Origin: Ruminococcus sp. UBA4350
Lineage (GTDB): Bacteria > Bacillota > Clostridia > Oscillospirales > Ruminococcaceae
NCBI GenBank assembly: GCA_002394125.1
Contig: DGSY01000132.1
Coordinates: 1-16,328 of the forward strand
Direction: 5' to 3'
DNA: 16,328 nucleotides
Shown here: one piece after another, positions 6,798 through 13,505 of the stretch
Layout: each line of letters starts with the position of its first letter
Numbering within the stretch: position 1 is the first letter of the stretch
The notes under the pieces: model-generated
Seen by the model: the letters and a program-made list of their open reading frames with translations, nothing else
Told to the model about the DNA's origin: nothing
Databases searched by the model: none
Made by a program: the position numbers and the translations under genes

Positions 6798-7102
6798 AAT
6801 ACGATAAACCGGTCGTCATTGAGCGGCAGGATGAGGAAACAGAGCGCTGGCAGCCGGTCGGCCCCGCGCTTCATGCGAGAGTCAATAAGCATATCGGCAC
6901 AACGACCGACCGCGCCGGTGCAGACCAGTATCATCTGCGGCTGCGCTTTCAGCTGCGGTATGTGCCGGTGCTGGCTGCAATCCAGTATGCGCCGCAGCTC
7001 TACCGCATTCTCTACCGCGGGCAGCAGTTCAAGATCATCGACTATGATGATTACATGGAGGAGCATAAGGAAATCACACTGACGGGGAAGCTGTATGAGT
7101 AA
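6794..7102 (+). CDS. head closure / head-tail adaptor protein
   Basis: This small beta-rich protein has 102 residues and is typical of the stopper or adaptor that closes the filled head. Features are the N-terminal strand KPVVIERQDEE, the central repeated strands LRLRFQLRYVP, and the C-terminal LYRILYRGQQFKIIDYDDY followed by ITLTGKLYE, a pattern shared by siphovirus head-tail joining proteins. It overlaps the gene before it by four bases and the gene after it by eight. Assignment is by pattern and its place in the usual connector - closure - gp10 - tail terminator order. Confidence 0.82.
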   Translation: MKYDKPVVIERQDEETERWQPVGPALHARVNKHIGTTTDRAGADQYHLRLRFQLRYVPVLAAIQYAPQLYRILYRGQQFKIIDYDDYMEEHKEITLTGKLYE

Positions 7103-7490
7103 GGATATTGCAGATTTGATCGCCGAGACACTGGACATCTACCTGACGGATGTGCAGAATGCGATCGGCGATGCGGCAGAGGAAGCCGCAAAGGAGCTTG
7201 TGGAGATCACGAAGCGCACCGCGCCCTATGAGCGGCACGGTAAACGCGCAAAGCGCCGCCGGCATTACCGCAGCAGCATCACCTATATCCGCGCAGATAC
7301 CTCACGCGGTACGCCGCGTAGCATCTGGTATGTCAAGGGCAGGGACGGCAGACTGACACATCTGCTTGTGCATGGTCACGAGATGCCGGACGGCGGAAGA
7401 TTTGAAGGCGATCCGTTCCTGAAAAACGCCTGCGCGGAGGTGTATCCGAAATTCGAGCGTGCAGCAGAGGAGGCGGCAAAACCGAAATGA
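7095..7490 (+). CDS. HK97 gp10-like neck/tail completion protein
   Basis: A 131-residue protein. The N-terminal helix (DIADLIAETLDIYLTDV) leads into AAKELVEITKRTAPYERHGK, which matches the conserved helix and 'APxxxG' turn of the gp10-like family. A basic segment AKRRRHYRSS follows, then strands, the conserved LLVHGHEMPDGG turn, and DPFLKNACAEVYPKFE near the end, like the family's typical GxPFLxPA-type ending. The family is found between head closure and tail terminator genes and acts where head and tail meet. It overlaps both neighbours. Confidence 0.85.
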   Translation: MSKDIADLIAETLDIYLTDVQNAIGDAAEEAAKELVEITKRTAPYERHGKRAKRRRHYRSSITYIRADTSRGTPRSIWYVKGRDGRLTHLLVHGHEMPDGGRFEGDPFLKNACAEVYPKFERAAEEAAKPK

Positions 7491-7810
7491 TCGCAGAGCT
7501 TTTGCAGCAGACCGGCATCCGCTTCCGGCACTGCCGGTTTCTCAAGCCGCCCGCCGGAACCTATGCCGTCTGGACGGACGATATCGAAACAGACGGTGCC
7601 GATAACGGCGCTGCGGCGGTCTTCACCCACAATTATTCCGTAGAGCTCTACGAGGATGCACCGGATGATGCAGCGGAATCCGCAATGGAATCCGCGCTCG
7701 ACGCCGCCGGCATTCTCTACAGCAAGGAGGACCGGTACTGGCTTCAGGATGAACAGCGGTATCAGGTCGTCTATGATTTTTCAATTACAACAAAGGAGCG
7801 TGAACCATAA
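7487..7810 (+). CDS. tail terminator / tail completion protein
   Basis: A 107-residue alpha/beta protein in the position of the tail terminator, which caps the top of the tail tube. Recognisable pattern elements are the N-terminal helix IAELLQQTG, the strand around TYAVWTDDIETDGADN, the strand THNYSVELYED, a helix AESAMESALDAAGI, and the closing strand RYQVVYDFSITT. The start overlaps the previous stop by four bases (ATGA), and its final A is also the first base of the next ATG. The role rests on order and pattern; it could equally be called a minor tail-joining protein. Confidence 0.75.
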   Translation: MIAELLQQTGIRFRHCRFLKPPAGTYAVWTDDIETDGADNGAAAVFTHNYSVELYEDAPDDAAESAMESALDAAGILYSKEDRYWLQDEQRYQVVYDFSITTKEREP

Positions 7811-8361
7811 TGGCAAAGCGTACAACGAAGAATATTACGCTCGGCAGCGGCAAGGCGTATCTCATGGAATACGAAGGCACGATGCCGACTACCGCGCAGA
7901 TCTGTGTGGAAGCGAATCTGCTCGGCTACATCAAGGGCGGCGCGACGCTGACCTATACCGAAACGACCTACGAGGAAAAGGACGATCTCGGCTATGTGCA
8001 TAAGATCATCACGACCGAGGAGGAAGCGAAAATGAAGCTCGGTCTCATCACATGGAACGGCACAACGCTGACGAAGTTCGTTGACCGCGGCAAGACCACT
8101 GAGGATTCGCAAAACGGCATCCGCACAACGAAAATCGGCGGCGCCGGCAATGCGCAGGGCAAGAGCTATGTCCTCTGCTTCTTCCATGAGGACAAGACGG
8201 ATGGCAATGTCTGGGTGATGATCACCGGCAGAAATACGGCCGGTCTCTCGCTTGTCTGGGGTACCGGCGCGGGTACGGTCGTCGAGCCGGAATTCACCGC
8301 GCAGCCGCATGACAGCGACGGCACGCTGATTGAATTCATCGAAGAGATTTCGGCCGCATAA
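7810..8361 (+). CDS. major tail tube protein
   Basis: This 183-residue, beta-rich protein lies between the tail terminator and the tail chaperones, where the tube subunit is nearly always found. The sequence begins with a basic stretch then ITLGSGKAYLMEY and GYIKGGATLTYTETTYEEKD, a common start for tube proteins of phages of Clostridia. A glycine-rich loop (KIGGAGNAQGK) precedes strands SYVLCFFHED and VWVMITGRNTAGLSLVWG. It lacks an obvious C-terminal Ig-like extension. AAGGAG lies before its ATG within the previous gene's end. It would be made in large amounts and polymerise around the tape measure. Confidence 0.82.
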   Translation: MAKRTTKNITLGSGKAYLMEYEGTMPTTAQICVEANLLGYIKGGATLTYTETTYEEKDDLGYVHKIITTEEEAKMKLGLITWNGTTLTKFVDRGKTTEDSQNGIRTTKIGGAGNAQGKSYVLCFFHEDKTDGNVWVMITGRNTAGLSLVWGTGAGTVVEPEFTAQPHDSDGTLIEFIEEISAA

Positions 8362-8371
8362 GGAGGACAGT

Positions 8372-8713
8372 ATGACACTTGATTTCCGTGCGCTTCAGCA
8401 GCCGAGTATGGAGTGCATCCTGCTCGACGATGCGAATACCGTAATCCATGTCTGTGTCCCGAAGCAGGGCGCTGTCCGGAAGTTCGAAGCGCTGAAAAAC
8501 GACTTTCTCGCAATGCGCGGGAAAAAGACAGATGTCAATGCAGAGCATAAGGTCTATGATGCAATCGCGGAGCTTATGAGCGTCAATGAGGAGGGGCTGC
8601 GGCTCACCGGCAAAGAGCTGAAAACCAAGTACCACCTGACGCCCAAGCATCTGTTGGCATTTGAGCAGGCGTATCTGAAATTCATTGACGAAATCAAATC
8701 CGCAAAAAACTGA
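8372..8713 (+). CDS. tail assembly chaperone, zero-frame product (gpG-like)
   Basis: A 113-residue helical protein. The ATG at 8372 is chosen because AAGGAGG lies just before it (8360-8366); an upstream in-frame extension inside the tube gene has no ribosome site. Its position between tube protein and tape measure, and its pairing with a second frame reached by -1 slippage, identify it as the equivalent of lambda gpG. These proteins bind the tape measure and recruit tube subunits and are not in the finished tail. The last sense codons are AAA AAC followed by TGA, and lie in a slippery heptamer, so a fraction of ribosomes would bypass the stop and make the long form. Confidence 0.85.
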   Translation: MTLDFRALQQPSMECILLDDANTVIHVCVPKQGAVRKFEALKNDFLAMRGKKTDVNAEHKVYDAIAELMSVNEEGLRLTGKELKTKYHLTPKHLLAFEQAYLKFIDEIKSAKN

Positions 8714-8749
8714 CATTGCCCTACTATCCGCTGCCGGATAGTGAGGGGC
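8704..8749 (+). promoter_or_regulatory. programmed -1 ribosomal frameshift signal
   Basis: The slippery heptamer A AAA AAC (8704-8710) is in the correct zero-frame phase, directly before the TGA stop (8711-8713). An 8-base spacer (8711-8718) leads to a stem. CCCT (8719-8722) pairs with AGGG (8744-8747), and ACTATCCG (8723-8730) pairs with CGGATAGT (8735-8742) around a CTGC tetraloop. That gives 12 pairs with one bulged G at 8743. All three elements of a -1 frameshift site are present at the location where siphoviruses use one. Confidence 0.88.
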
Positions 8750-9000
8750 ACAAATACACGACTACGACATACTGGGAGCGGCTGGTGTCGGAATATACCG
8801 GCCTGCCGCTCCCTGCGGTCTATGAGCTCGGTCTGATCGAATATCTGACCTACCGCCGCGATGCGTTTATCTGGAAGCTGTCCCGCACCGAAAAGGGCAC
8901 GGAATATCTCGACAATGCATGGCGCTGTGAGCAGACAGAGCCGGACCGTGCGGCACTGCGGAAATTCAGACGGAGGGAGGAAGCGCAGGATGGCGAATAA
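8710..9000 (+). CDS. tail assembly chaperone, -1 frame extension (T domain of gpGT-like fusion)
   Basis: This is the -1 frame downstream of the slippery heptamer. The frame opens only at 8689, just after a stop, and has no ATG and no ribosome site near its beginning; the first conventional start codon is a TTG at 8716 inside the stem region. This is expected if it is read only as an extension. Slippage would join 113 residues of the G part to about 96 more, beginning LTLPYYPLPDSEG, giving a protein near 209 residues. The T part has the aromatic, charged pattern typical of these domains (TYWERLVSEYTGLP, AFIWKLSRTEKGTEYLDNAW). It overlaps the tape measure start by 11 bases. Both forms should act together as tail-length chaperones. 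Confidence 0.82.
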   Translation: MTLPYYPLPDSEGHKYTTTTYWERLVSEYTGLPLPAVYELGLIEYLTYRRDAFIWKLSRTEKGTEYLDNAWRCEQTEPDRAALRKFRRREEAQDGE

Positions 9001-12000
9001 GATCATCAAGGGACTGACGGTCGAGATCGGCGGCGATACCACAAATCTCGGCAAGGCGCTCGATGCAGCGGATAAGCAGTCGCGTGTGCTTTCCTCCGAG
9101 CTCGGAGAGATCAACCGTCTGCTGAAATTTAACGAAGCAAATCCGGAGCTGCTTTCGCAGAAGCAGGAGATCCTCACAAAGCAGATCGCACAGACAGCGG
9201 AAAAGCTCGGACTGCTGCGGGATGCACAGGAGCAGGCAGCCGCTGCATTTGAACGCGGCGAGGTATCCGCAGAGCAGATGCGAGCCTTGCAGCGTGAGAT
9301 CATCGCGTCAGAGGGCAGACTCCGGCATTATCAGGAGGCGGCTGCATCGGCAGCAGAGCAGATCGCCGGTCTTGCAGATGCGGAGAATGATGCCGCAGCG
9401 CCTGCAAAGACACTGGCCGAAACGGTCAAAGCGCAGGAATCCGATCTTGCCGGTCTGAAAGCGGCGTATGCGGAATCCGCAGCAGAAAAGGGCAAGGATT
9501 CCGAGGAAACAAAATCGCTTGCCGGTCAGATTACGGCGCTTTCGGCAGAGCTGGCTGATAACAGAGCAAGGCTTGATGATGCGCGGAAAGCCGCCGATGA
9601 ATTTGATACTACGATCGCAAAATCCGCCGAACCGCAGAAAACGCTCTCCGCTGCGATCAAAGCACAGGAATCGGAGCTTGCAGTTCTGAAATCCGCATAC
9701 GCGGAGACTGCTGCGGCACAGGGCAGAGAATCTGCCGATGCAAAAGCGCTCGGCGAGCAGATCCGGACGCTCTCGGCCTCGCTCTCCGAGAACCGTGCAA
9801 AGCTGACCGATGCGCGCCGCGGCGCGGATGAATTCGATGCGACCGTCAAAAAAACGTCAGAGCCGGTCAGAACGCTCTCGGACACCGTCAGGGAACAGGA
9901 ATCCGCGCTTGCAAAGCTGAAAGCGGCCTATACCGAAACGGCAGCCGCACAGGGCAGGGATTCCGCAGAAGCGAAAGCGCTCGGCAGTCAGATCGCCGCG
10001 CTCTCGGCAGAGCTGTCCGGAAATAAAGCAAGGCTCGATGATGCAGCGAAAGCAGCGGAGCAGTTTGATGCTGCTGCGAGGAAAGCTGCGGAGCCGCAGA
10101 AAACACTCGCGGATACCGTCAGTGAGCAGAGAGCCGCGCTGGATAAGCTGAAATCGGAATATGCCGAAACAGCCGCGGAGCAGGGCAGACATTCCGCTGC
10201 GGCGAAGGAGCTCGCCGGTCAGATTCAAGCACTGTCGGACACTCTGTCGAAGAATCAGGACAGGCTTGATGCTGCTGAAAAGGAAGCGGATGCGCTCGAC
10301 AGCACGATCAAAAAAACCGGCAGCGATGCTTCCGAAACGGATAAGGATTTCTCTAATCTGACCGAAACACTCGGCGCCTGTGTCAAGGCAGCTGCCGCAG
10401 TGACCGCAGCGGTCGCCGGTGCAGCCGTCGGCATGACTGCGGAGGTCGTGAGATCCTACGGCGAACTGGAGCAGAATCTCGGCGGTGCAGAGGCTGTATT
10501 CAATACGCTCGGCGACAGCATCGACAGCATGACTGTCCGGATGCAGACGCATGATGCCGAGACCGGAAAGGTCATCGAATCGACCGGAACGCTCGCGGAG
10601 GTCTCCGAGGATGCCTATAAAACAATGGGCATTTCGCAGAGCGATTATCTTGCAAACCTCAATAAAATGGGCGCACTCTTTCAGGGCTCCGGACTGGAGC
10701 AGCAGGAGTCGCTCGACCTCTCCGCACAGGCCATGCAGCGCGCCGCCGATGTTGCATCGGTCATGGGCATCGACATTTCCGCCGCGCTGGAATCCGTCAC
10801 GGGAGCCGCCAAGGGCAATTTCACGATGATGGACAATCTCGGCGTTGCGATGAATGCGACAACGCTGGAGGCATATGCGCTGAAAAACGGTCTGATCGCG
10901 GAGAGTGAAGCATCGGTCGATGTCAAAAAGGTCGCGGATGCACAGGACAAGGCGAAAAAAGCAACGCTCGATGTGGAAAAGGCGCAGATTTCCTATAATG
11001 CGGCAGTCGCGAAATACGGCGAGAATTCCACAGAGGCACAGAAAGCGCTTGTCAGCCTCGAAAAGACACAGGTCTCGCTTGAAACGGCAACACGCCATGT
11101 TGATGAGGCAATGGCCGGCGCGGATGAATCCGCATCAAGCTGGTGGAAAACTGCCTCGAATGCGGACAAAGCGCGTGTCGCCATGCAGATGTTCCTCGAA
11201 ACGACGGAGCAGTATGACGGCAATTTCGCCCGCGAAGCAACGGAGACAATCTCCGGCTCGCTCGGCCTGCTGCGCAGCTCGTGGGATTCACTGATTGCCG
11301 GACTCGGCAGCGGCGAGGCGGATATTGAGAATCTGACGGAGAATGTCATCGACGGATTTCTCGCGGTGACGGAGAATGTGATACCGGTGATCGAATCGGC
11401 CGGCGCAGCGCTTCCGAAAGCGGTCGGAACGCTCGTTTCCGGCGCGAAGGAACAGCTGCCTGCTCTGATGCCGGTCGTCATTGAAACGCTCTCAGAGATC
11501 ATCACAGCACTGACAGATGCGATTCCGGATATCGCCTCGGAGCTGCTGCGGCTGATTTTGCAGCTTGCGCCGACGCTTATTTCCGCAATTCTCTCGCTGC
11601 TCACGGAGCTGACGGAGATGCTGCTCGAAATGTCGCCGGAGATCCTCGAAGCGCTCATACAGATCGCAGCGCAGATCCTCACGGAGCTTTCTGATGTTCT
11701 GCCGGAGCTGCTGACGGTCTTTGCATCGCAGATCGTCCCGCAGCTGATTCTCGTGCTGCTCGACGGGCTTCCCATGCTGATCGAATGCGGCATTACGCTG
11801 CTGACAGCGCTCGTCAATGCGCTGCCGGAGATCATTGTTCAGATCTGCGCCGTTCTGCCTGACATCATCAACGCTGTCACTGCTGCACTGCTGACCATGC
11901 TGCCGCAGCTGATTCAGTGCGGGATCACACTCCTGACGTCGCTGGTACAGGCGCTCCCGCAGATCATCCAGACGGTATGCGCAGTGCTGCCGCAGATCAT

Positions 12001-12844
12001 CACTGCGGTCATCGGCACACTGACCGATATGATCCCGCTGCTGATCGAATGCGGCATCGAGCTGTTCCTTGCCCTGATCGACGCGCTGCCGGAGATCATC
12101 ACGGCCATCGTCGATGCACTCCCGGAAATCATTGACAGCATCATCGAAGCGCTGCTCAATATGCTGCCGAAGCTGATCGAATGCGGCATCGAGCTGTTTG
12201 TCTCGCTGATCGAAGCATTGCCGGAGATCATCACAAGAATTGTCTCGGCGATCCCGCAGATCATTTCGTCGGTCATCCGCGCATTCCGCGAGCATTTCGG
12301 AAAGATGCGGGAGATCGGAAAGGATCTGATCTCCGGCCTGTGGAACGGCATCACGGATATGGCAGGCTGGATCTACGACAAAATTGCCGGCTTTGCATCC
12401 GGCATCATTGACAAGGTCAAGGACATTTTCGGCATTGCGTCTCCGTCAAAGGTATTCCGGCAGGAGATCGGCCGCAATCTGCCCCGCGGCCTTGCATCCG
12501 GTGTCGAGGACGAAGCGGATGCTGCGGTCGGTGCCGTGCAGGATATGGCGGATGAGATCGCTGACATTCCGTTTCCGGTCAGGCAGATCGACTTTCAGAG
12601 CATCACGCCGGAGGAAGCACCGTTCGCATTCGAGCGAAGTCTGGAAACGCAGTTCGGCAATTCCGATCCGGATCGGCAGATCATGATTCTGGATCCGTCT
12701 GTGATCGCAAGGCTCGACAGCATCCTCACCGCGATCGAGCACGGACAGGTGCTTTACCTCGACGGCGATGCATTCATCGGCGGCACGATCGACCGGATCA
12801 ATACAGAACTCGGCGTGATCGAAGCCGACGGTCAAAGGAGATGA
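8990..12844 (+). CDS. tail tape measure protein with two sets of tandem repeats
   Basis: This 1284-residue protein sets tail length and is ejected ahead of the DNA. The ATG at 8990 is chosen for the GGAGGGAGG just upstream and the typical start MANKIIKGLTVEIGGDTTNL; an earlier ATG at 8861 lies inside the chaperone frame and has no support. The head is helical (1-139), followed by four tandem 77-residue coiled-coil repeats (140-447). An alanine-rich hydrophobic segment (about 461-482) leads into a globular region containing the QSDYLANLNKMGALFQGSG-type sequence. A long leucine/isoleucine-rich region follows, including four tandem 44-residue repeats (929-1104). The C-terminal tail carries the classic GIASPSKVFRQEIG motif (from about 1148). 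No lytic or protease domain is evident. Spacing to the distal tail gene is four bases. Confidence 0.96.
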   Translation: MANKIIKGLTVEIGGDTTNLGKALDAADKQSRVLSSELGEINRLLKFNEANPELLSQKQEILTKQIAQTAEKLGLLRDAQEQAAAAFERGEVSAEQMRALQREIIASEGRLRHYQEAAASAAEQIAGLADAENDAAAPAKTLAETVKAQESDLAGLKAAYAESAAEKGKDSEETKSLAGQITALSAELADNRARLDDARKAADEFDTTIAKSAEPQKTLSAAIKAQESELAVLKSAYAETAAAQGRESADAKALGEQIRTLSASLSENRAKLTDARRGADEFDATVKKTSEPVRTLSDTVREQESALAKLKAAYTETAAAQGRDSAEAKALGSQIAALSAELSGNKARLDDAAKAAEQFDAAARKAAEPQKTLADTVSEQRAALDKLKSEYAETAAEQGRHSAAAKELAGQIQALSDTLSKNQDRLDAAEKEADALDSTIKKTGSDASETDKDFSNLTETLGACVKAAAAVTAAVAGAAVGMTAEVVRSYGELEQNLGGAEAVFNTLGDSIDSMTVRMQTHDAETGKVIESTGTLAEVSEDAYKTMGISQSDYLANLNKMGALFQGSGLEQQESLDLSAQAMQRAADVASVMGIDISAALESVTGAAKGNFTMMDNLGVAMNATTLEAYALKNGLIAESEASVDVKKVADAQDKAKKATLDVEKAQISYNAAVAKYGENSTEAQKALVSLEKTQVSLETATRHVDEAMAGADESASSWWKTASNADKARVAMQMFLETTEQYDGNFAREATETISGSLGLLRSSWDSLIAGLGSGEADIENLTENVIDGFLAVTENVIPVIESAGAALPKAVGTLVSGAKEQLPALMPVVIETLSEIITALTDAIPDIASELLRLILQLAPTLISAILSLLTELTEMLLEMSPEILEALIQIAAQILTELSDVLPELLTVFASQIVPQLILVLLDGLPMLIECGITLLTALVNALPEIIVQICAVLPDIINAVTAALLTMLPQLIQCGITLLTSLVQALPQIIQTVCAVLPQIITAVIGTLTDMIPLLIECGIELFLALIDALPEIITAIVDALPEIIDSIIEALLNMLPKLIECGIELFVSLIEALPEIITRIVSAIPQIISSVIRAFREHFGKMREIGKDLISGLWNGITDMAGWIYDKIAGFASGIIDKVKDIFGIASPSKVFRQEIGRNLPRGLASGVEDEADAAVGAVQDMADEIADIPFPVRQIDFQSITPEEAPFAFERSLETQFGNSDPDRQIMILDPSVIARLDSILTAIEHGQVLYLDGDAFIGGTIDRINTELGVIEADGQRR
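9407..10330 (+). repeat. four tandem 231-bp repeats (77 residues each) in the tape measure gene
   Basis: Units are 9407-9637, 9638-9868, 9869-10099 and 10100-10330, each exactly 77 codons with no gap between them. The shared pattern starts K/RTL..., then LKxxYAETAAxQGRxSAxAKxLxxQIxxLSxxL, NxxRLxDA, and ends with a short AEPQ-like linker. Units two and three agree at about 46 of 77 residues by eye. DNA identity is lower because synonymous sites differ, so the copies are not recent. Seventy-seven is 11 heptads (or 7 hendecads), which keeps a coiled coil in register. Confidence 0.93.
11774..12301 (+). repeat. four tandem 132-bp repeats (44 residues each), hydrophobic
   Basis: Units are 11774-11905, 11906-12037, 12038-12169 and 12170-12301, each exactly 44 codons. 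The consensus is xLIECGIxLLxxLVxALPEII..., then a second LPxII half and a hydrophobic end with MLP. Each unit itself looks like two related halves punctuated by proline. The units are strongly hydrophobic and could form membrane-associating helices during DNA injection. Preceding sequence (from about 11460) has weaker related LPELL-type units. Confidence 0.9.
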
Positions 12845-12848
12845 GCGT

Positions 12849-13505
12849 ATGAAGAAACGGTTTATTCAGATCGGCGATTATGCAACGGCAGATGCGGGCT
12901 TTACGCTCTGCAAATGGTCGCTGTCACCGGCAGTATACCGCGCAGTCCGCGAGACGGTTCCCGGCATGGACGGCGCCGCGGACTGCTCTGCACTGCTGAC
13001 CGGCGATGTGCAGTATGATGTGCGCACGCTGACCGCTGTGCTGGAGCTGTCCGAAAAAACCAGAGACTACCGCTTGGGCGCGATCGCGCATCTCATCAAC
13101 CGATTTGACGGCAGAACGGAGCAGATTATCCTGCCGGACACGCCGCATCTGTATCTGCGCGGGCGCATCCATGTCGAGCAGCAATACTGCGACACGGCAC
13201 ACGCGGCGGTGAAGCTCACAGCGGTCTGTGAGCCGTGGCAGTATGCGAGACAGGAAACGGCCTATGTGCTGACGAATACGGCAGCCGTACAGTCCGCAGC
13301 GATCCGGAATCAGGGCCGCAAAGCGGTCTGTCCGGTCTTTACGGCAGCTGCGCCCTGCGCGGTCATCTGCGGCAATGTCACGCACGGGATCAGCGCAGCA
13401 GGAAGCTGTCAGTTCGATGATATTGTTTTCCGGCACGGCAGCACTGTCATTTCGCACAGCGGCAGCGGCACGCTGCGTATCACATTTCGGGAGGGATGGC
13501 TCTGA
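12849..13505 (+). CDS. distal tail protein (Dit-like)
   Basis: A 218-residue protein located between the tape measure and the Tal/hub gene, the invariable place of Dit, which forms the ring at the tail tip. An N-terminal region with strands and short loops, an LTAVLELSEKTRDY strand-helix stretch, and LYLRGRIHVEQQ followed by a strand containing VKLTAVCEPW resemble the conserved core. The C-terminal half has the beta-rich galectin-like look (SGTLRITFREGWL at the end). The start follows AAAGGAG with an eight-base spacer (12834-12840). The stop shares one base with the chosen start of the next gene. Identification rests mainly on context and moderate pattern. Confidence 0.78.
   Translation: MKKRFIQIGDYATADAGFTLCKWSLSPAVYRAVRETVPGMDGAADCSALLTGDVQYDVRTLTAVLELSEKTRDYRLGAIAHLINRFDGRTEQIILPDTPHLYLRGRIHVEQQYCDTAHAAVKLTAVCEPWQYARQETAYVLTNTAAVQSAAIRNQGRKAVCPVFTAAAPCAVICGNVTHGISAAGSCQFDDIVFRHGSTVISHSGSGTLRITFREGWL

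Noticed and set aside
8330..8371. Earlier in-frame start for the first tail chaperone
   Set aside because: It lies within the tube gene without a ribosome site, whereas ATG 8372 follows AAGGAGG.
8861..8989. Upstream ATG extension of the tape measure frame
   Set aside because: It overlaps the chaperone T frame, has no ribosome site, and the protein pattern of tape measures begins at 8990 behind GGAGGGAGG.
9407..12301. Repeats in the tape measure as a CRISPR array or mobile element
   Set aside because: They are in-frame protein repeats of 231 and 132 bp with diverged DNA and no spacers.
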